Origin: Anaeramoeba flamelloides
Lineage: Eukaryota > Metamonada > Anaeramoebidae
NCBI GenBank assembly: GCA_027625915.1
Contig: JANTQA010000032.1
Location: 7,812,001-7,876,000 of the forward strand
Length of the DNA stretch: 64,000 nucleotides
Direction of reading: 5' to 3'
Shown: positions 36,701 through 47,253 of the stretch, one piece after another
How the letters are laid out: each line of letters opens with the position of its first letter
How positions within the stretch are numbered: the stretch's first letter is position 1
Translations under genes and position numbers: made by a program
Notes under the pieces: generated by a model
What the model was told of the DNA's origin: nothing
The model's database searches: none
The model's input: the letters and a program-made list of their open reading frames with translations, nothing else

Positions 36701-37067
36701 TTTTCAAAAGGAAGAAAAAAAAAGAAAAAAAAAAAAGAAAGTCTACTTACAAACTTGACATAGATCTTAGAGACAAACCTCTAACAAGAGGATCTTGGCT
36801 TTGGCAATCACGCTGAAAGGTACCTGTCGAAAGGATAAGAAGCTCTTTATTTTCCTCGGCATATTTACAAATATACAAATAAATCATCTTTTTTTGAACC
36901 AAATCTGTTGTTTGTGCTGCCTTCACCATATCTGCAAAGAGTGGCGACAAATTCACACCTAAACTCATCGCTGAGATGATTTGTTCAATAACCAATCTCC
37001 TTTGGGACTGTTCTTTTGATTCATGAAGTAGCTTTCGAAAGCTTTTAATTACTCTTGAGCTGCTCAT
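30738..37067 (-). CDS. AP4B1: AP-4 complex subunit beta (beta-4 adaptin), three exons
   Basis: Exons: 37067-36751, 36312-35832 and 32183-30738. Donors gtaagt and gtaaat; acceptors aatccag and caaatag; phases 2 and 0 join cleanly, giving 747 residues (human beta-4 about 739). AP-4 is a clathrin-independent coat that exports cargo such as ATG9A from the trans-Golgi network. The adaptin trunk is collinear with human beta-4: SLGVNLSPLFADMVKAAQTT and VQKKMIYLYICKYAEENKEL, then LMDRSNYVRRIAVLA, HWGQSIVLGLVANYAPQSEQ, ILGEYGEKIDEGPYILEKFV and DRGLFYYRLI. An acidic Ser-rich hinge (about 575-600) leads to a small ear-like C-terminal domain. The match is closer to beta-4 than to beta-1/2/3 in the trunk. 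Intron 1 is 438 bp, intron 2 is 3648 bp and full of repeats. The neighbouring FHIP gene is functionally related. Confidence 0.88.
32184..35831 (-). other. 3.6-kb intron 2 of AP-4 beta, built largely of repeats
   Basis: Starts gtaaat at 35831 and ends ...caaatag at 32184. It contains the roughly 600-bp element at 34800-35410 that recurs inverted in the FHIP intron, a short tgatttctg tandem array at about 34571-34605, and A/T-rich filler. Unusually long beside the 438-bp intron 1. Confidence 0.85.
34800..35410 (+). repeat. Roughly 600-bp dispersed element H, copy 1 (in the AP-4 beta intron)
   Basis: Collinear from end to end with the reverse complement of 43980-44600. Shared blocks in order: gacctgagaccaaaaagggt, attgtgaaatagccctt, accctctaaatttgacc, gtaaggatta, gagatcgatc and ttggtttttgattggt. 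No clear terminal inverted repeats. It contains a small internal inverted repeat (gcgccaaagagcaacac at 35219 against gtgtcgctctttggcac near 35298). No ORF with recognisable domains. Confidence 0.7.
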
Positions 37068-37859
37068 TCAATTGGAGAATAATGATTCAGGATTTATAAT
37101 AAAAAAAAAAAAAAAAAAAATTATTGTTGCAAAAAAAGAAAAATGACTTTTGAATTTCCTTAAATTTTTTGTGTTTCATCAAGTAATAAATAATTGAGTA
37201 GTCTCATTTCTTGAATTTTGTAGTGATTGTAATGTAAATTTGGTTACTTGATGATTTGATACCTAGAAAAAGTTATTTGAAAGGATAGTTAAAATAATCC
37301 ATTAGAAATTGACTTTTAAAATCTCAAATTTTTTAGAATTCTTTTGACTTTTTCTCTTTTTAATATTAATTTTTTTATTTAATGTCCAATTCTTTATCTA
37401 AGAAATTAAGGGTATTATCTCAATATACAGTTCTTTTTTAGTTGAGAAAAATAGGAACTTGAGACGTTATTAATATTTTCAAATTTGTTAAAAAAATAAT
37501 ATCTGTTTGTTTAATTTTCTTATTTAAGGTTGAAGTGTATTATGAAAATAATTTCTTGAAAGAGTTTGTATAGCTTGGTGATATTCTATACTTCTGAGAA
37601 TTTCTTTGAGAAAAAATGAGAAATTTTCTTCAGTTAAACTTGATTTATTGTGATCTTTCTTTGATTATATATTGATTGATTTTATAGTAAAAAATAAATC
37701 TACTGAATCAAAATTTATCAAAAAACATTTACTTTTTATTTTTTGTATCACAGATCCAAGACTGTAAAGAATATTTACATTCCAAATGTTTTTTATTTTA
37801 ATAAGTAATTCTCTAATAAGTTGTTTTAATCTCTATTAATTAATTATTTTTTTTTAATA

Positions 37860-38760
37860 AATGTGGAATCGAATTGAAAATTTTGATCTTGTAATTCTTT
37901 TCTTTCAATTTGATGCATTTCAATTCAATTCAATATTTTTTTTTCTTTTTCGTTTTGGTTGTTGCTTATTTCTTGTGAATCATTTTGAAAAATTAGTCTT
38001 GATTCTATTTTATTTCTTCCTTAATTTTCAAATTTTCTTTTGACAGTTAATTATATATTTTTTGTTAATTGTTGGTTCTTATTTTGCTCTTTGAGCATCT
38101 TCTTTTGGAAGTTTTTTCTTTCAATTTTAATTAATTTTGTTTTTTTTTTGATATTCCCTTTTGCGCTATTTCAAATAAGAATTGGCATTATTCAATTGTA
38201 TGATTTCTTTGGTTTTTAAACCTAAAGTAGTTGTTGAATTCTTTATTGTTTCTTCATTTTTTTGGATTTTAAATTTAAATTAAAAAGTTTTTATTTTTAA
38301 ATTTTTCTTTTTCTTTTCTGATCTTAATAAGCCCTTATCTAAATGGATTATATTTTTAAAAAATATATTTCTTAATTTGGGATTGTCAAACTGAATTGAA
38401 TTATACATTTTGATTATATATTATTCCCAATATTCTCAAATTTGTTTAACCAATAATTCATTACATTTTGTGGAACTATTTTTTTCTTGTAAAATGATCT
38501 TTTCATAATTATTCAAATTGTAGCTATGTATTTATTTTTCTAATTTTTCTTGAAGTTTTGAGATTCTTTGAAATTCAAGGTCAGTAATAAAATTTTTATT
38601 TAGTTATTTGTCAACACCCTCTCCATTGTTCAGTGAAAAGATTTTATTTAGCTTAGAATCAATGTTTACTAATATAATTTTCAATTTTGGAAAATATTCA
38701 AAAGACTTCAATTCACTGTATATTGATATTTTTATTATCTATAATCCAACTTTACAAAAT
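37860..38760 (-). pseudogene. Decayed coiled-coil gene between AP-4 beta and FHIP
   Basis: One minus-strand frame keeps protein-like, heptad-rich text over about 450 bp but is broken by several stops: SELKSFEYFPKLKIILVNID, then FITDLEFQRISKLQEKLEK, then NLNNYEKIILQEKNSST with CNELLVKQ, then MYNSIQFDNPKLRNIFF. Farther 3' (about 38.3-37.9 kb) Lys/Glu/Gln-rich text continues with more stops and probable frame changes (ENLKIKEEIK; ERKELQDQNF). I count at least five in-frame stops in the better half, mostly TAA where a Gln codon would fit, so decay by point change is likely. It lies on the same strand as both neighbours. Some stops could instead be in unrecognised introns. The plus-strand ORFs at 37861 and 38608 are antisense shadows. 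Confidence 0.45.
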
Positions 38761-38885
38761 TTAACAACTTATAAAGAGAATTTTAATTTAAAAAAAAACA
38801 AGAGAAAAGGAATAGAAACAAATTAAAAAAGGGATTTTAGAAAAACAAAAAGTATAAACAATAAAAAATAAATTTTTTAAAGTAT

Positions 38886-41800
38886 TTATTTATAATTATT
38901 AATGTATGATTCAAATTGTTTTTGAACTAAAAAAATAGATGAAAGTTCTTTTAAAAATTCATCAAAAATGATGATTGAATCAAAAAAATTCTCAAGAGAA
39001 GACTGTAAATTAATTTTGTATATTCCATTTTGTAAACTTTTTGGTTGTTGTTTCCTTTGCTGCTGCTGCTGTTGTTCATAAAAAACTGTTTTTCTATAAT
39101 TCAAGAAAATTTCTAGAAAATTGTCAATCGTTTTGATACGTTTAATAGCTTGGGAACGAAGTCTAAAAAGAACTGAATATAGATTACTTCCGTTTTCTAC
39201 AACTGAGGTTCCAAAAATAAATGAATTTAATGAATTGCTATATTGATTTGATAGTCTAGCAAACCTAGAAATTACGCCTGTTAAGACCAAGTTAATTTTT
39301 TTTGAATTTTCGAAAAAATTTTCTAACTGATTAAAGAGAACTTCAATAAAAAAACCAGGATATATTTCTAAATTTTGGATATTATTTTCTTCCTCATTTT
39401 GTTTTTGTATTTTTTCTGTTTGTGTTTGCTCCTTTTCTTTTTCTTTTTCCTTTTCTTTTTCCTTTTCTTTTTCCTTTTCCTTTTCTTTTTCCTTTTCCTT
39501 AACCTTTTCTTCTTTTGATAATATTGGTTTAATTGTTTGAGAATTCTTATCCTTATTTTGTATTTTGCCCAGTTCAACTTCTGATTTTTTATGAGTTTGA
39601 TTTTTTTCATTATTCTTAATCTCTTTTTTCTTTATTAATCCACTCTGTTTTTTTTTATTTAATCGTTTTCCAATTTCAAATTCTCTTTCCCAACGATTAC
39701 ACATGTGTAAAATTTGAGAAATTATTAATTTAGAATCTTCAACATAATACGAAAATGAAGTTGTTTTATTGTCGTGGTTCTTTATTAAAATTAATGAAAG
39801 AAATCTAATGAAATCAAAAAAAAAAAAATTAATTTACAAAAAATTATTGAAACAAAGATCATTTGTGAATGAAAAATCGAAAATTATTAAAAAAAATATC
39901 TTACTTTTGATATTCATTTGCAATTATTTTTTTTTGGTTAAATATTTTGTAATAATTTTTCGCTTTTGCATGGTTAAAATTTCTTAAAATTAAATTTTTA
40001 TAAATAGGTTCATGGTAATAACTCAATAGCACATCAAACATATTCAAAGATAAATAACTTAACTATAATTATTTAATTATTAATTTAATAAGATTTTAAA
40101 AATATTAAAAATATTATTTGTAATCATTTTTAAAAATAGAGAATAAATAATAAAAAATTGAAAAAAAAAAATAAAAAGAAAAAAATAGATCATTATACCT
40201 GCTTAGAAATAGAGTTTATTTTTGTGATACAAAGATTGCGTATTGTATTTTGTTTTTGTTCTTCTTTTTGTTCAGGTTTTTTCGTTTCTAATCCTAATAT
40301 TGATTCATAAAAAAAATATATAAATTCTGGATCTTGTATACATTCCAAAAGGATTGTAAATTGATAAATTGCATTACAAACTAATTTTTCTTCTCTAAAT
40401 ATATTAAAGTAAATTAAAAGAATGTATGAATGAAAAAATGAAAAAAATGAAGAAATGCAGAAATGAATAAAGAGGGTTGATAGTTGATATGAGAATTTTA
40501 ATAAAAAACTGATAAATTAATGAATAAATTATCCTTTTTTTTTTCAGCTGATTATCCTCATTTTTTTTTTTCTTTTTTGCTGATAATCTGAAATAAACAT
40601 TTTTTCAGTCAAAGGGTTCCAGTTGTATTGAAGAAATAGAAAATATTCTATAAGTTTAATCCAATATTCTTTTCAAAATAAATTTTCAATTTTTTGATCT
40701 GAATGATTTTTTCTAATTTTGTCAATTTTTGAATTTTTTTTTTTTGTTTTTTACTTTTTGCTTTTTACTTTTTTCTTTCTTTATTGTCTTTTCTTTTTTT
40801 AAAAAAAAGTCAATTTGAAAAAAAAAAATGTATAAGTATCCAAATTAACTTTAAGAAAATTGAAGCTAGGTAATTTCTTTTAAAATGGATACATTTGATT
40901 TTTTATACTTTTTATCTTTTTCAAATTTACCTTTTTAAGTTTTTTAAAGAAATCTAGAAATTTTGCACAAGACAATTCAATGAAAGGCACCCAAAATTTT
41001 TTTTTGAAATTTATGGCTTATTCGGGTATTTCTTTATAAAATTTTGAGTTGTTTCAATGTATTTCTTTTATAAATATCAACTCTAAACCGAAGTTTATTA
41101 TTTATCTTATTTCCAAACAATCTTAAATATATTTTAGTTTTTATTGAAATATTTACAATTTTTTTTTTTGTTATCAGGAATTTGTAAATTATCATAAGTT
41201 TTGAATTTTCATAAATTAACTCCATACCACTCAAATTTGCCAAGCCAAAAATGAATTTTTCATAAGTTTTAAGAATCAACAAATATAAACCATTTTCCAC
41301 TCAAAGGGGCCCAGTTGTGGGTAGGTCAATTATATGTGTTTTTAAAGGGTTTGAATCAATATTAGAACAAAAATTTATTTTGGATATTTTCAAAATTGAA
41401 ATCATGCTTTTCACATTTTTACACATTTTTCCATTTTTTTTTTACAGTAATTCATTTGCAAATTTTTTTTTTTGCAAGATCTCAATCACTTGGTAAAAAA
41501 TGTTATTCTAATGTTATTGAAACCATGTAAAGATTGTTGAGAAATCATATTGATTTCTATTGGGATTTTATTCGATCTTTGATCCTGATATTTGTTTAAT
41601 ACATGTGAAAAATTTTTCACTTCATTTTCATTTCCTTTTTCAAATAGAGGCCACAAATACCAACAAACTTCGTTTGGGGGCTTGATTTCTCAAAGAAAAG
41701 TAAAAATGTTTTCGAGAAATGATATTTATTTCTATTTGAATTTTATTTGGATCTTCAATTGAATATCAAAATGAACATTGATGCTTTTTTTCACTGTTGG

Positions 41801-44800
41801 ATCACATTCCCTTAAGAATTTGGGTTTTTCTATTTTTTAAGAAAATTTATGGATTTATCCGTTTTATTTCATACGGATATCAACTATCGTTCGATTTGTC
41901 TTATTCTACTTATTTCTTATTTGTTTTTCGAAGTTCAATTATAAAAAATAATTGATATTTGGAAAAATGTTGGGCACCTTTTACTGAAACAAAGTTTATA
42001 TGTATAAAACATATAATGGAGTAATTGGTGCTATACTAGTTACCCTTTTTTACAAAAGAAATAAATCTTAGCTTTATTTTTTTCCATTTTTCCCCTATTT
42101 GAATTTTCTTTCTATTGGAAAGAAGAATTACAAAGGAAAAAGATCAAGTGGTTACTTGATAATACTGTGATAATGAAATATGGCAGTGTTAGTAACTTGA
42201 AAATAAAAAACAGAAAAAGCAAAGGCTAAAAATATCAAGGGTTGACAAAAACTCGATCAAAAAAAAAAAAGAAATTACTGCAATTAAATAACTATCCCCA
42301 TATGAACATTAATGATCAATTATCAAACTAAACTAAATTAACTAAAAGTATAATGAATGTGATTTTGGATGTCCTTAATAAAAAATAACATTGTGTTTAT
42401 TTTATTTTGATTTTTACCCAATTTCCTCTTATAAACCCTTTTTAAATTTATTTTTTTTTTTTATTTGCCAATTTTTGATTTTTCTTTTTCACAATAAAGA
42501 AATTTGGGTAAGACTTTTTCCATGAATAACTGTTAAATCTATGATTTTTCAACAAATTCCCTGAAAGGGGATTTAAATAAAAGTGCACCTAGAGTGTAAT
42601 TTATACTTCTTCAATAATAATAATAGCTCGTATTTTTTTTGTGTTGACAAAGATATTTTCATTAATAAAAATGAAAATTATTAAAGCTCTTGAATTAGTT
42701 AAAAAAATACAAATTAATGAGAATCGACAAAACATCAATTAGTCTCGTTTTTCCAGTAAAATAAACCCCATTCCAAAAATTTGGACATACCCGAAATCAA
42801 AAATAGGTAAAAAAAACTCAATTTATTATATTTTTCCAAACGTAATATAAAACCACATTTAAGTTACAAAGTATTAATGTTTTTATAAGTAATAATTTTC
42901 ATCCAAAGAAAAGAAAAAAATATAAAACCTGAAAAAAAAAAAATTCAGGTGTGTCCAAAAGAATGAAACGAGCGGAACAAAAAATGTATTGGTAAATTTG
43001 TTGAAATTTCACCAACAATTGTGAGTCGATCAAACGATAAGATAACATCAACCAATTGTATGTGATTTTTCAATTTAACAAACTCAACACTTACCTTCTA
43101 TCAACCATTTAAAAAAAAAATTTCCAGATCTAACGAAACAGATTAAATAACTGGAAAAAAGGATGTGAAAACAAAGCAAAAAAGACAAAAAATGAAATAG
43201 TTTCTATAATCAAAATTATTCCCAAATTGAATGTAAAGTTGAGTATTGCTATTCTTTCAACCGTTTAAACTGTGTCCAAATTTTTGGAATTTAGTTTAAT
43301 ATATTGATGAATTTCCCTAATGAATAAATGAATTTCTGAGTGGATGGTAAAAAAAGAAAGTATCTGGAAAGAGAAAATTACTAAATATATCTATTTAAAA
43401 GAATTAGAGAATTTACTCAAATGAAGTTACAGCTGTTTTAAAAAAGTGATTACTAAAAGTTTTAAAAGGTTTTTATAGAATAGTTTAGAAAGTTAAATAT
43501 ACCTACTTTCATGACTTTTTTAAAAAATTATGTTCACATCTTTTTTAAAAGGACTTTACTTTGGGGTTGAAAATTGATGATTTTCAAATTTTTCCCTTTT
43601 TTAATGTAAAAGAAAATACTATGAGAGTTATATGGAATATTTTATGATGTTTTAAAGTATAAACCCAATTTAATAAAAAAAATATTTCCCTCAAGTTCAA
43701 CAATATGAAAATTCAGGTGCATTTATAAATTGCTTAAATAGATACTTAGCTAATAAAAAAAAAATTTGTTTAAATTTTTGTAATTTATGTTTAAAATATA
43801 AACATATGGAAACATTATAGAAAATATTGATCATTTTTTATGGGTATGCCATTCTATTAAAAATAATTGGTTAATATTTTTAAATAAATTCAATTAATTG
43901 AACTTTAAGGCTCAATTCATGACAACAAAAAATAATTTTTTGAAAATCATCAAAAAATTTATAATTTTTCTTAGTCTCTAATACCAATCAAAAACTAGCC
44001 AACCTGTGATTTAGTGATCGATCTCAAAAAATCAACAATGAAAAAAGAAGTGCATTTTCGGGAAAAAAGCAACAAAGAGTGGTACTCAGTTTCCTATTTA
44101 AATCGTTAGAATATATAATTTTGATCAAAAACAAATGTGTTTGTTTCAAAGTGTCAATCTTGGGCTCTTTTTTAGATCTATTTGATTTTTTTTTTTCATT
44201 TTTTTCATTTCTCTAATCGAGTTATTTTATCTAAAGAATATTAATAAATCCTTACTCTGTCAAATATAGAGGGTTGTTATAAAACAAACACAAATTGCAT
44301 TAAATCAAATTAAATCAATTTTTTATTGAAAGAAAACAATTTTTTTTGAATTGAAGAAATTTAGGCCTTTGGAAATTTAAAATAAGACACAATTAATTTT
44401 TTTTATATAAATTTGAATTTTTTAAACTGAGAATTCTTTTTAACTTTCCTTTTCTTAATTGAATTTTTTACACATGAGATTTTGATAGATTTTTTTTTTT
44501 CTTATTTGAATTTTTTCAATCAAAAGAAAGGCAATTTCACAATACCCTTTTGAGTCTCAGGCCACCCCTTGGGTATAAAACAAATTAACTGTAAGTAACT
44601 ATCCCCTTCATGGAATATTGTTAAATAGTATTAGTTTAAAATTATTTCCATTAATTAGCAGTGGTAAAACATATGGTTTTTGGCTTTAAATTTCTAAAAG
44701 CGAATTTAAGTGTAAGAACATACAAAATATAACTTTCACTTCTTACTCATTAATAATAATAAATGAAATCTTTTTGAATTTATAAATGAGGAAATAAGTT

Positions 44801-46911
44801 TTAATTGGGTTGATACAAAAAAAACAAAAAAAAATCAGCAATTACATTTCTTTTAATGAAGGTGCTAAGAGCTGGTCAATAAATTTTTCTTTCAATGCCG
44901 CCATTAATTGTTTTGAAATTGGCTATTTGTTTTGAAAAAAATCAAATTAAATGTTATGAAAACGATGTATATTAGTATCAAAGGGAAAATCTAAATTAAA
45001 TATTTCAAAGTGGTTGATTAAGAAAAAAAGAGAGAGGCAAGGTAAAGAAGAATATAATAGAGTAGATAATAAAATTCAAACACTGCTAGCATTTTTTCTG
45101 ATTAAATTTAGGAATTCAATTTGTATTTTAAGTAGAATTTTTTTTTTTTTAATTTCCTTTTCTTGTTGTGATTTCTTTTGGTTCTTCTTTTTAAAAGAAT
45201 TTGAAGCGAACAAAGCGAAAGAAGGTAAGTTTTTGTAAACTTTGAGAAAATTTTGGATAATTATTGGGAAAAAATTTGTGTGATTGATGATATAATGATC
45301 TAGGGATTTGGAAGGAAGCTTTAAGCACTTGATTATCGAAATTTTTACTTTTCTTCCAATTTCTCTTTTTAATGTTAAACTATTTAACAAAATGTCAAAG
45401 ATTATAAAAGTTGGTTTTTGGTTTGATTTGGTTTTATTATCCCCATTTTTATTCTTTTTTTCGATAATTTTTTTAGTTGGTAATTGTTTTTGTTGATTTA
45501 GTTCTTTTTCTTGTTCTTTTTTTGCTTCTTTTTCATTTTCATTTTTTTTTTCATTTTCTTTTTCTTTTTCATTTTCTTTTTTTTTTTCTTGTTCTTTTTC
45601 ATTTTCTTTTTCTTTTTCTTTTTCTTTTTCTTTTTCTTTTTCTTTTTCTTTTTCTTTTTCTTTTTCTTTTTCTTTTTCTTTTTCTTTTTCTTTTTCTTTT
45701 TCTTTTTCTTTTTCTTTTTCTTTTTCTTTTTCATTTTCTTTTTCATTTTCTTTTTCATTTTCTTTTTCTTTTTCATTTTCTTTCTCTTGATCTATTTCTT
45801 TTTCTTTTTCTTTTTCAATTTTGACTTCTTCTTTTTCTTTTTTAGGTTCTTGTTCTTTTTGAGATTGATTTTGTTTTGGTTCCTTTGGGATTTTTGGAAT
45901 TACAGTCTGACTGTTTTCTAATTTTTGGTTGTTTGTTTTTTTTGTTGTTTGTCGTTGAAATTGGAAAAAAAATTGGAAAGTTGAAGTGTTTGATTCAAAA
46001 GCGTCACAAATGGAACAAACCAACTTTGCTAACTCAACCTTAACATCAGAATTAGATTGGTTATTTAGTTTGGAAATCAATGTAATGATCGTTTTCGAAA
46101 TAGAAGTGTATGGTAATAAATCTGGTAATTGTGTCACAATTTGGCCTGTAAATCCTAAAACAATACTTTGGATACCACTCGGGCTCTGTTTTATTATTAA
46201 TTTTTTATTTTTTTATTATGTTTGAATTGGAAGTCATATTTTAGTTTTCGATTTGACAATTTGATAAGACTCGAAACCAAAGGCACGTTAAATTGATTCA
46301 AAAAACAAAACGAATCGAATCAGACAGCCGTTTTAAAAAAGTGAGGACTAAAAGTCTTCGAAAGTAGATCTTGTCCTTTCTGGTTCACTCTTTTAAGAAG
46401 TTTGGGTAACACTTTATAGAACCTTTAGGACTCACTTTTTTAAACTGGAATTCATCTTTTAAAAAAAGAAAAAATAAATACAGAAAATTTAAGGATCGAG
46501 AAAAAAGTACATTTTTTAATGCTTTGACTGCAAGAAATCGTAGAATCCTTTTTTCAATGAACAACTCTAAGCACTGTTGGTTATTTGTTTGATTTTTGTT
46601 TTCTGTTATTAGGCAACGAAGAAGGTTTTTGATGCTTGTAAACAATTGAGAGTTTGGAATCTTTTGTTGATTTTTTTGATCTGTGAGTTGAATTTAGTTC
46701 AAGAAATGGAGGAAAATAAAAGAAGGTTTTGTTGTTTGTTTTTAAAAACTTTGGAGGTGTAGAAAAAAAAACTGGGTTGTCTTTTACCCGTAGTATTTGT
46801 GATTGAATAGAATTTGAAAATCGTTTCCCAATTTGATCTGAACTCTTCATAGTTTGTTTTTAGTATGGGCGAAACTATTTCCCCAAAGCCCTTAAAAATG
46901 TTTTTTAACAT
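38886..46911 (-). CDS. FHIP family protein (FTS-Hook-interacting, FAM160/RAI16-like), seven exons
   Basis: Exons 46911-46788, 46680-46511, 46185-45082, 44922-44846, 40394-40199, 40062-39905 and 39804-38886, every junction in phase, giving 915 residues. FHIP proteins join FTS and Hook to link vesicles to dynein. The family path is followable: MLKNIFKGFGEIVSPIL and FRSNWETIFKFY at the N-terminus; CLELFIEKRILRFLAVKALK; PSGIQSIVLGFTGQIVTQL; HTNFFPIIIQNFLKVYKNLP; KEKFIDQLLAPSLKE joined to CNAIYQFTILLECIQDPEFI; FDVLLSYYHEPIYKNLILRN; QKFLSLI; and the C-terminal block IEVLFNQLENFFENSKKINL with LTGVISRF. Lys-Glu dipeptide tracts interrupt it twice (about 225-325 and 710-735). Introns are 107, 325, 159, 4451, 136 and 100 bp. 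The donor after exon 3 (gtttga) is weak. Subfamily (1A/1B/2A/2B) not assigned. Confidence 0.85.
39430..39503 (-). repeat. Microsatellite encoding a second Lys-Glu tract in FHIP
   Basis: Imperfect CTTTTC/CTTTTT hexamers read as alternating Lys-Glu in the FHIP frame, between the FLSLI segment and the C-terminal block. The tract lies in a region that is also poorly conserved spacer in animal FHIPs. Confidence 0.8.
40596..41285. mobile_element. Nested family B element fragments
   Basis: Begins after a TA with the family B right terminus in reverse orientation (tcagtcaaagggttccag, then ttgaagaaatagaaaat). The interior matches the reverse complement of 52960-53400 (for example gaaatttatggcttattcgg near 41010). 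A second, direct-orientation left terminus (actccataccactcaaattt, then gccaaaaatgaa) appears at about 41219, so two insertions are nested or recombined. Confidence 0.5.
41288..41996 (+). mobile_element. TIR element, family B/C (about 709 bp)
   Basis: TA-flanked (41286-41287 and 41997-41998). The left terminus aaccattttccactcaaagg continuing into ggcccag pairs with the complement of gggcaccttttactgaaac at the right. The termini resemble family B but the interior differs and is instead related to about 1240-1650 and 10860-11250. Non-coding. Confidence 0.6.
42764..43296 (-). mobile_element. Family A TIR element (533 bp) in FHIP intron 4
   Basis: TA at 42762-42763 and 43297-43298. Termini aaccccattccaaaaatttg and the complement of tttttggaatttagtt. 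Interior collinear with the reverse complement of the 49187 copy (gattaaataactgg region, accaattgtatg region). No ORF. Confidence 0.7.
43430..43555. mobile_element. Family G short inverted-repeat element
   Basis: Starts after TA with cagctgttttaaaaaagtga and ends near an inverted, diverged ttttttaaaaggacttta. Same terminal sequence type as 46325-46447. Ends approximate. Confidence 0.4.
43980..44600 (-). repeat. Roughly 600-bp dispersed element H, copy 2 (in the FHIP intron)
   Basis: Reverse-complement counterpart of 34800-35410 in the AP-4 beta intron, collinear throughout with many small indels. Examples: ccaatcaaaaactagccaac, gatcgatctcaaaaaatcaa and gagtctcaggccacc. See copy 1. Confidence 0.7.
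45496..45810 (-). repeat. Microsatellite encoding the main Lys-Glu tract of FHIP
   Basis: Nearly pure TTCTTTTTC-type hexamer array. In the FHIP frame it reads about 100 residues of Lys-Glu with Asn and Gln interruptions, expected to be a single charged alpha-helix or disordered spacer between two conserved FHIP blocks. All six frames stay open here, producing meaningless poly-Phe, poly-Lys and Leu-Phe readings. Confidence 0.9.
46325..46447. mobile_element. Family G short inverted-repeat element in FHIP intron 2
   Basis: Termini acagccgttttaaaaaagtg with aggactaaaag at the left and the complement of ctttaggactcactttttt with aaact at the right form an inverted repeat of about 28 bp. About 123 bp, accounting for over a third of intron 2 (46510-46186). 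Confidence 0.6.
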
Positions 46912-47052
46912 AAGAGGTAAAAATAAATTAAGAAAAAAATGAATTCAGTCCATTTATATGATCATTTTTAAGAAAGTTTTAATTGGTTTAAATGTTAATT
47001 GATACCTCCTCAAGTCCTTGACTTGAAACCAAACCATTTTTTAAATTTATTA

Positions 47053-47250
47053 CAGTCTGTTTCACTTTTAAGGCACAAACCCTCAACTAAATTTAAGGCA
47101 CAAAAAAAATCTCAAAATTAAAGCACTTTTTTTGAAATTTTTTTATTTTACAAATTATTTTACTTGAATTTGAATATTGTTCTTTAATTTGAGAGTACTT
47201 TTGTACCTTAAATTTCATTCAATGTTTGTGTATAAATGTGGAACTGACTG
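47053..47250. mobile_element. 198-bp TA-flanked MITE, family E, diverged copy
   Basis: TA at 47051-47052 and 47251-47252. Termini cagtctgtttcacttttaag and the complement of gtggaactgactg. Same length as the fresh copy at 52434-52631 but the arms have diverged. The CAGT end and TA duplication match Tc1/mariner-type elements. Confidence 0.75.
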
Positions 47251-47253
47251 TAA

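Larger units (their letters stand above)
40395..44845 (-). other. 4.45-kb intron 4 of FHIP, a nest of transposable elements
   Basis: Donor gtaatt at 44845 and acceptor ...atttag ending at 40395. The other five introns are 100-325 bp. Inside lie, in plus-strand order, the end of a family B element (40596 on), a family B/C element (41288-41996), a family A element (42764-43296), a family G hairpin-like unit (about 43430-43555) and element H copy 2 (43980-44600). Essentially the whole excess length is explained by insertions. Confidence 0.85.

Noticed and set aside
38608-38826. Plus-strand ORF of 72 codons preceded by an acceptor-like ttttatttag
   Set aside because: The opposite strand gives more protein-like heptad text in a consistent frame over a longer distance; the plus ORF is better explained as its antisense.
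45477-45921. Long plus-strand Leu-Phe and poly-Phe ORFs and a minus-strand poly-Lys ORF
   Set aside because: Alternative frames of the hexamer microsatellite that encodes the FHIP Lys-Glu tract.
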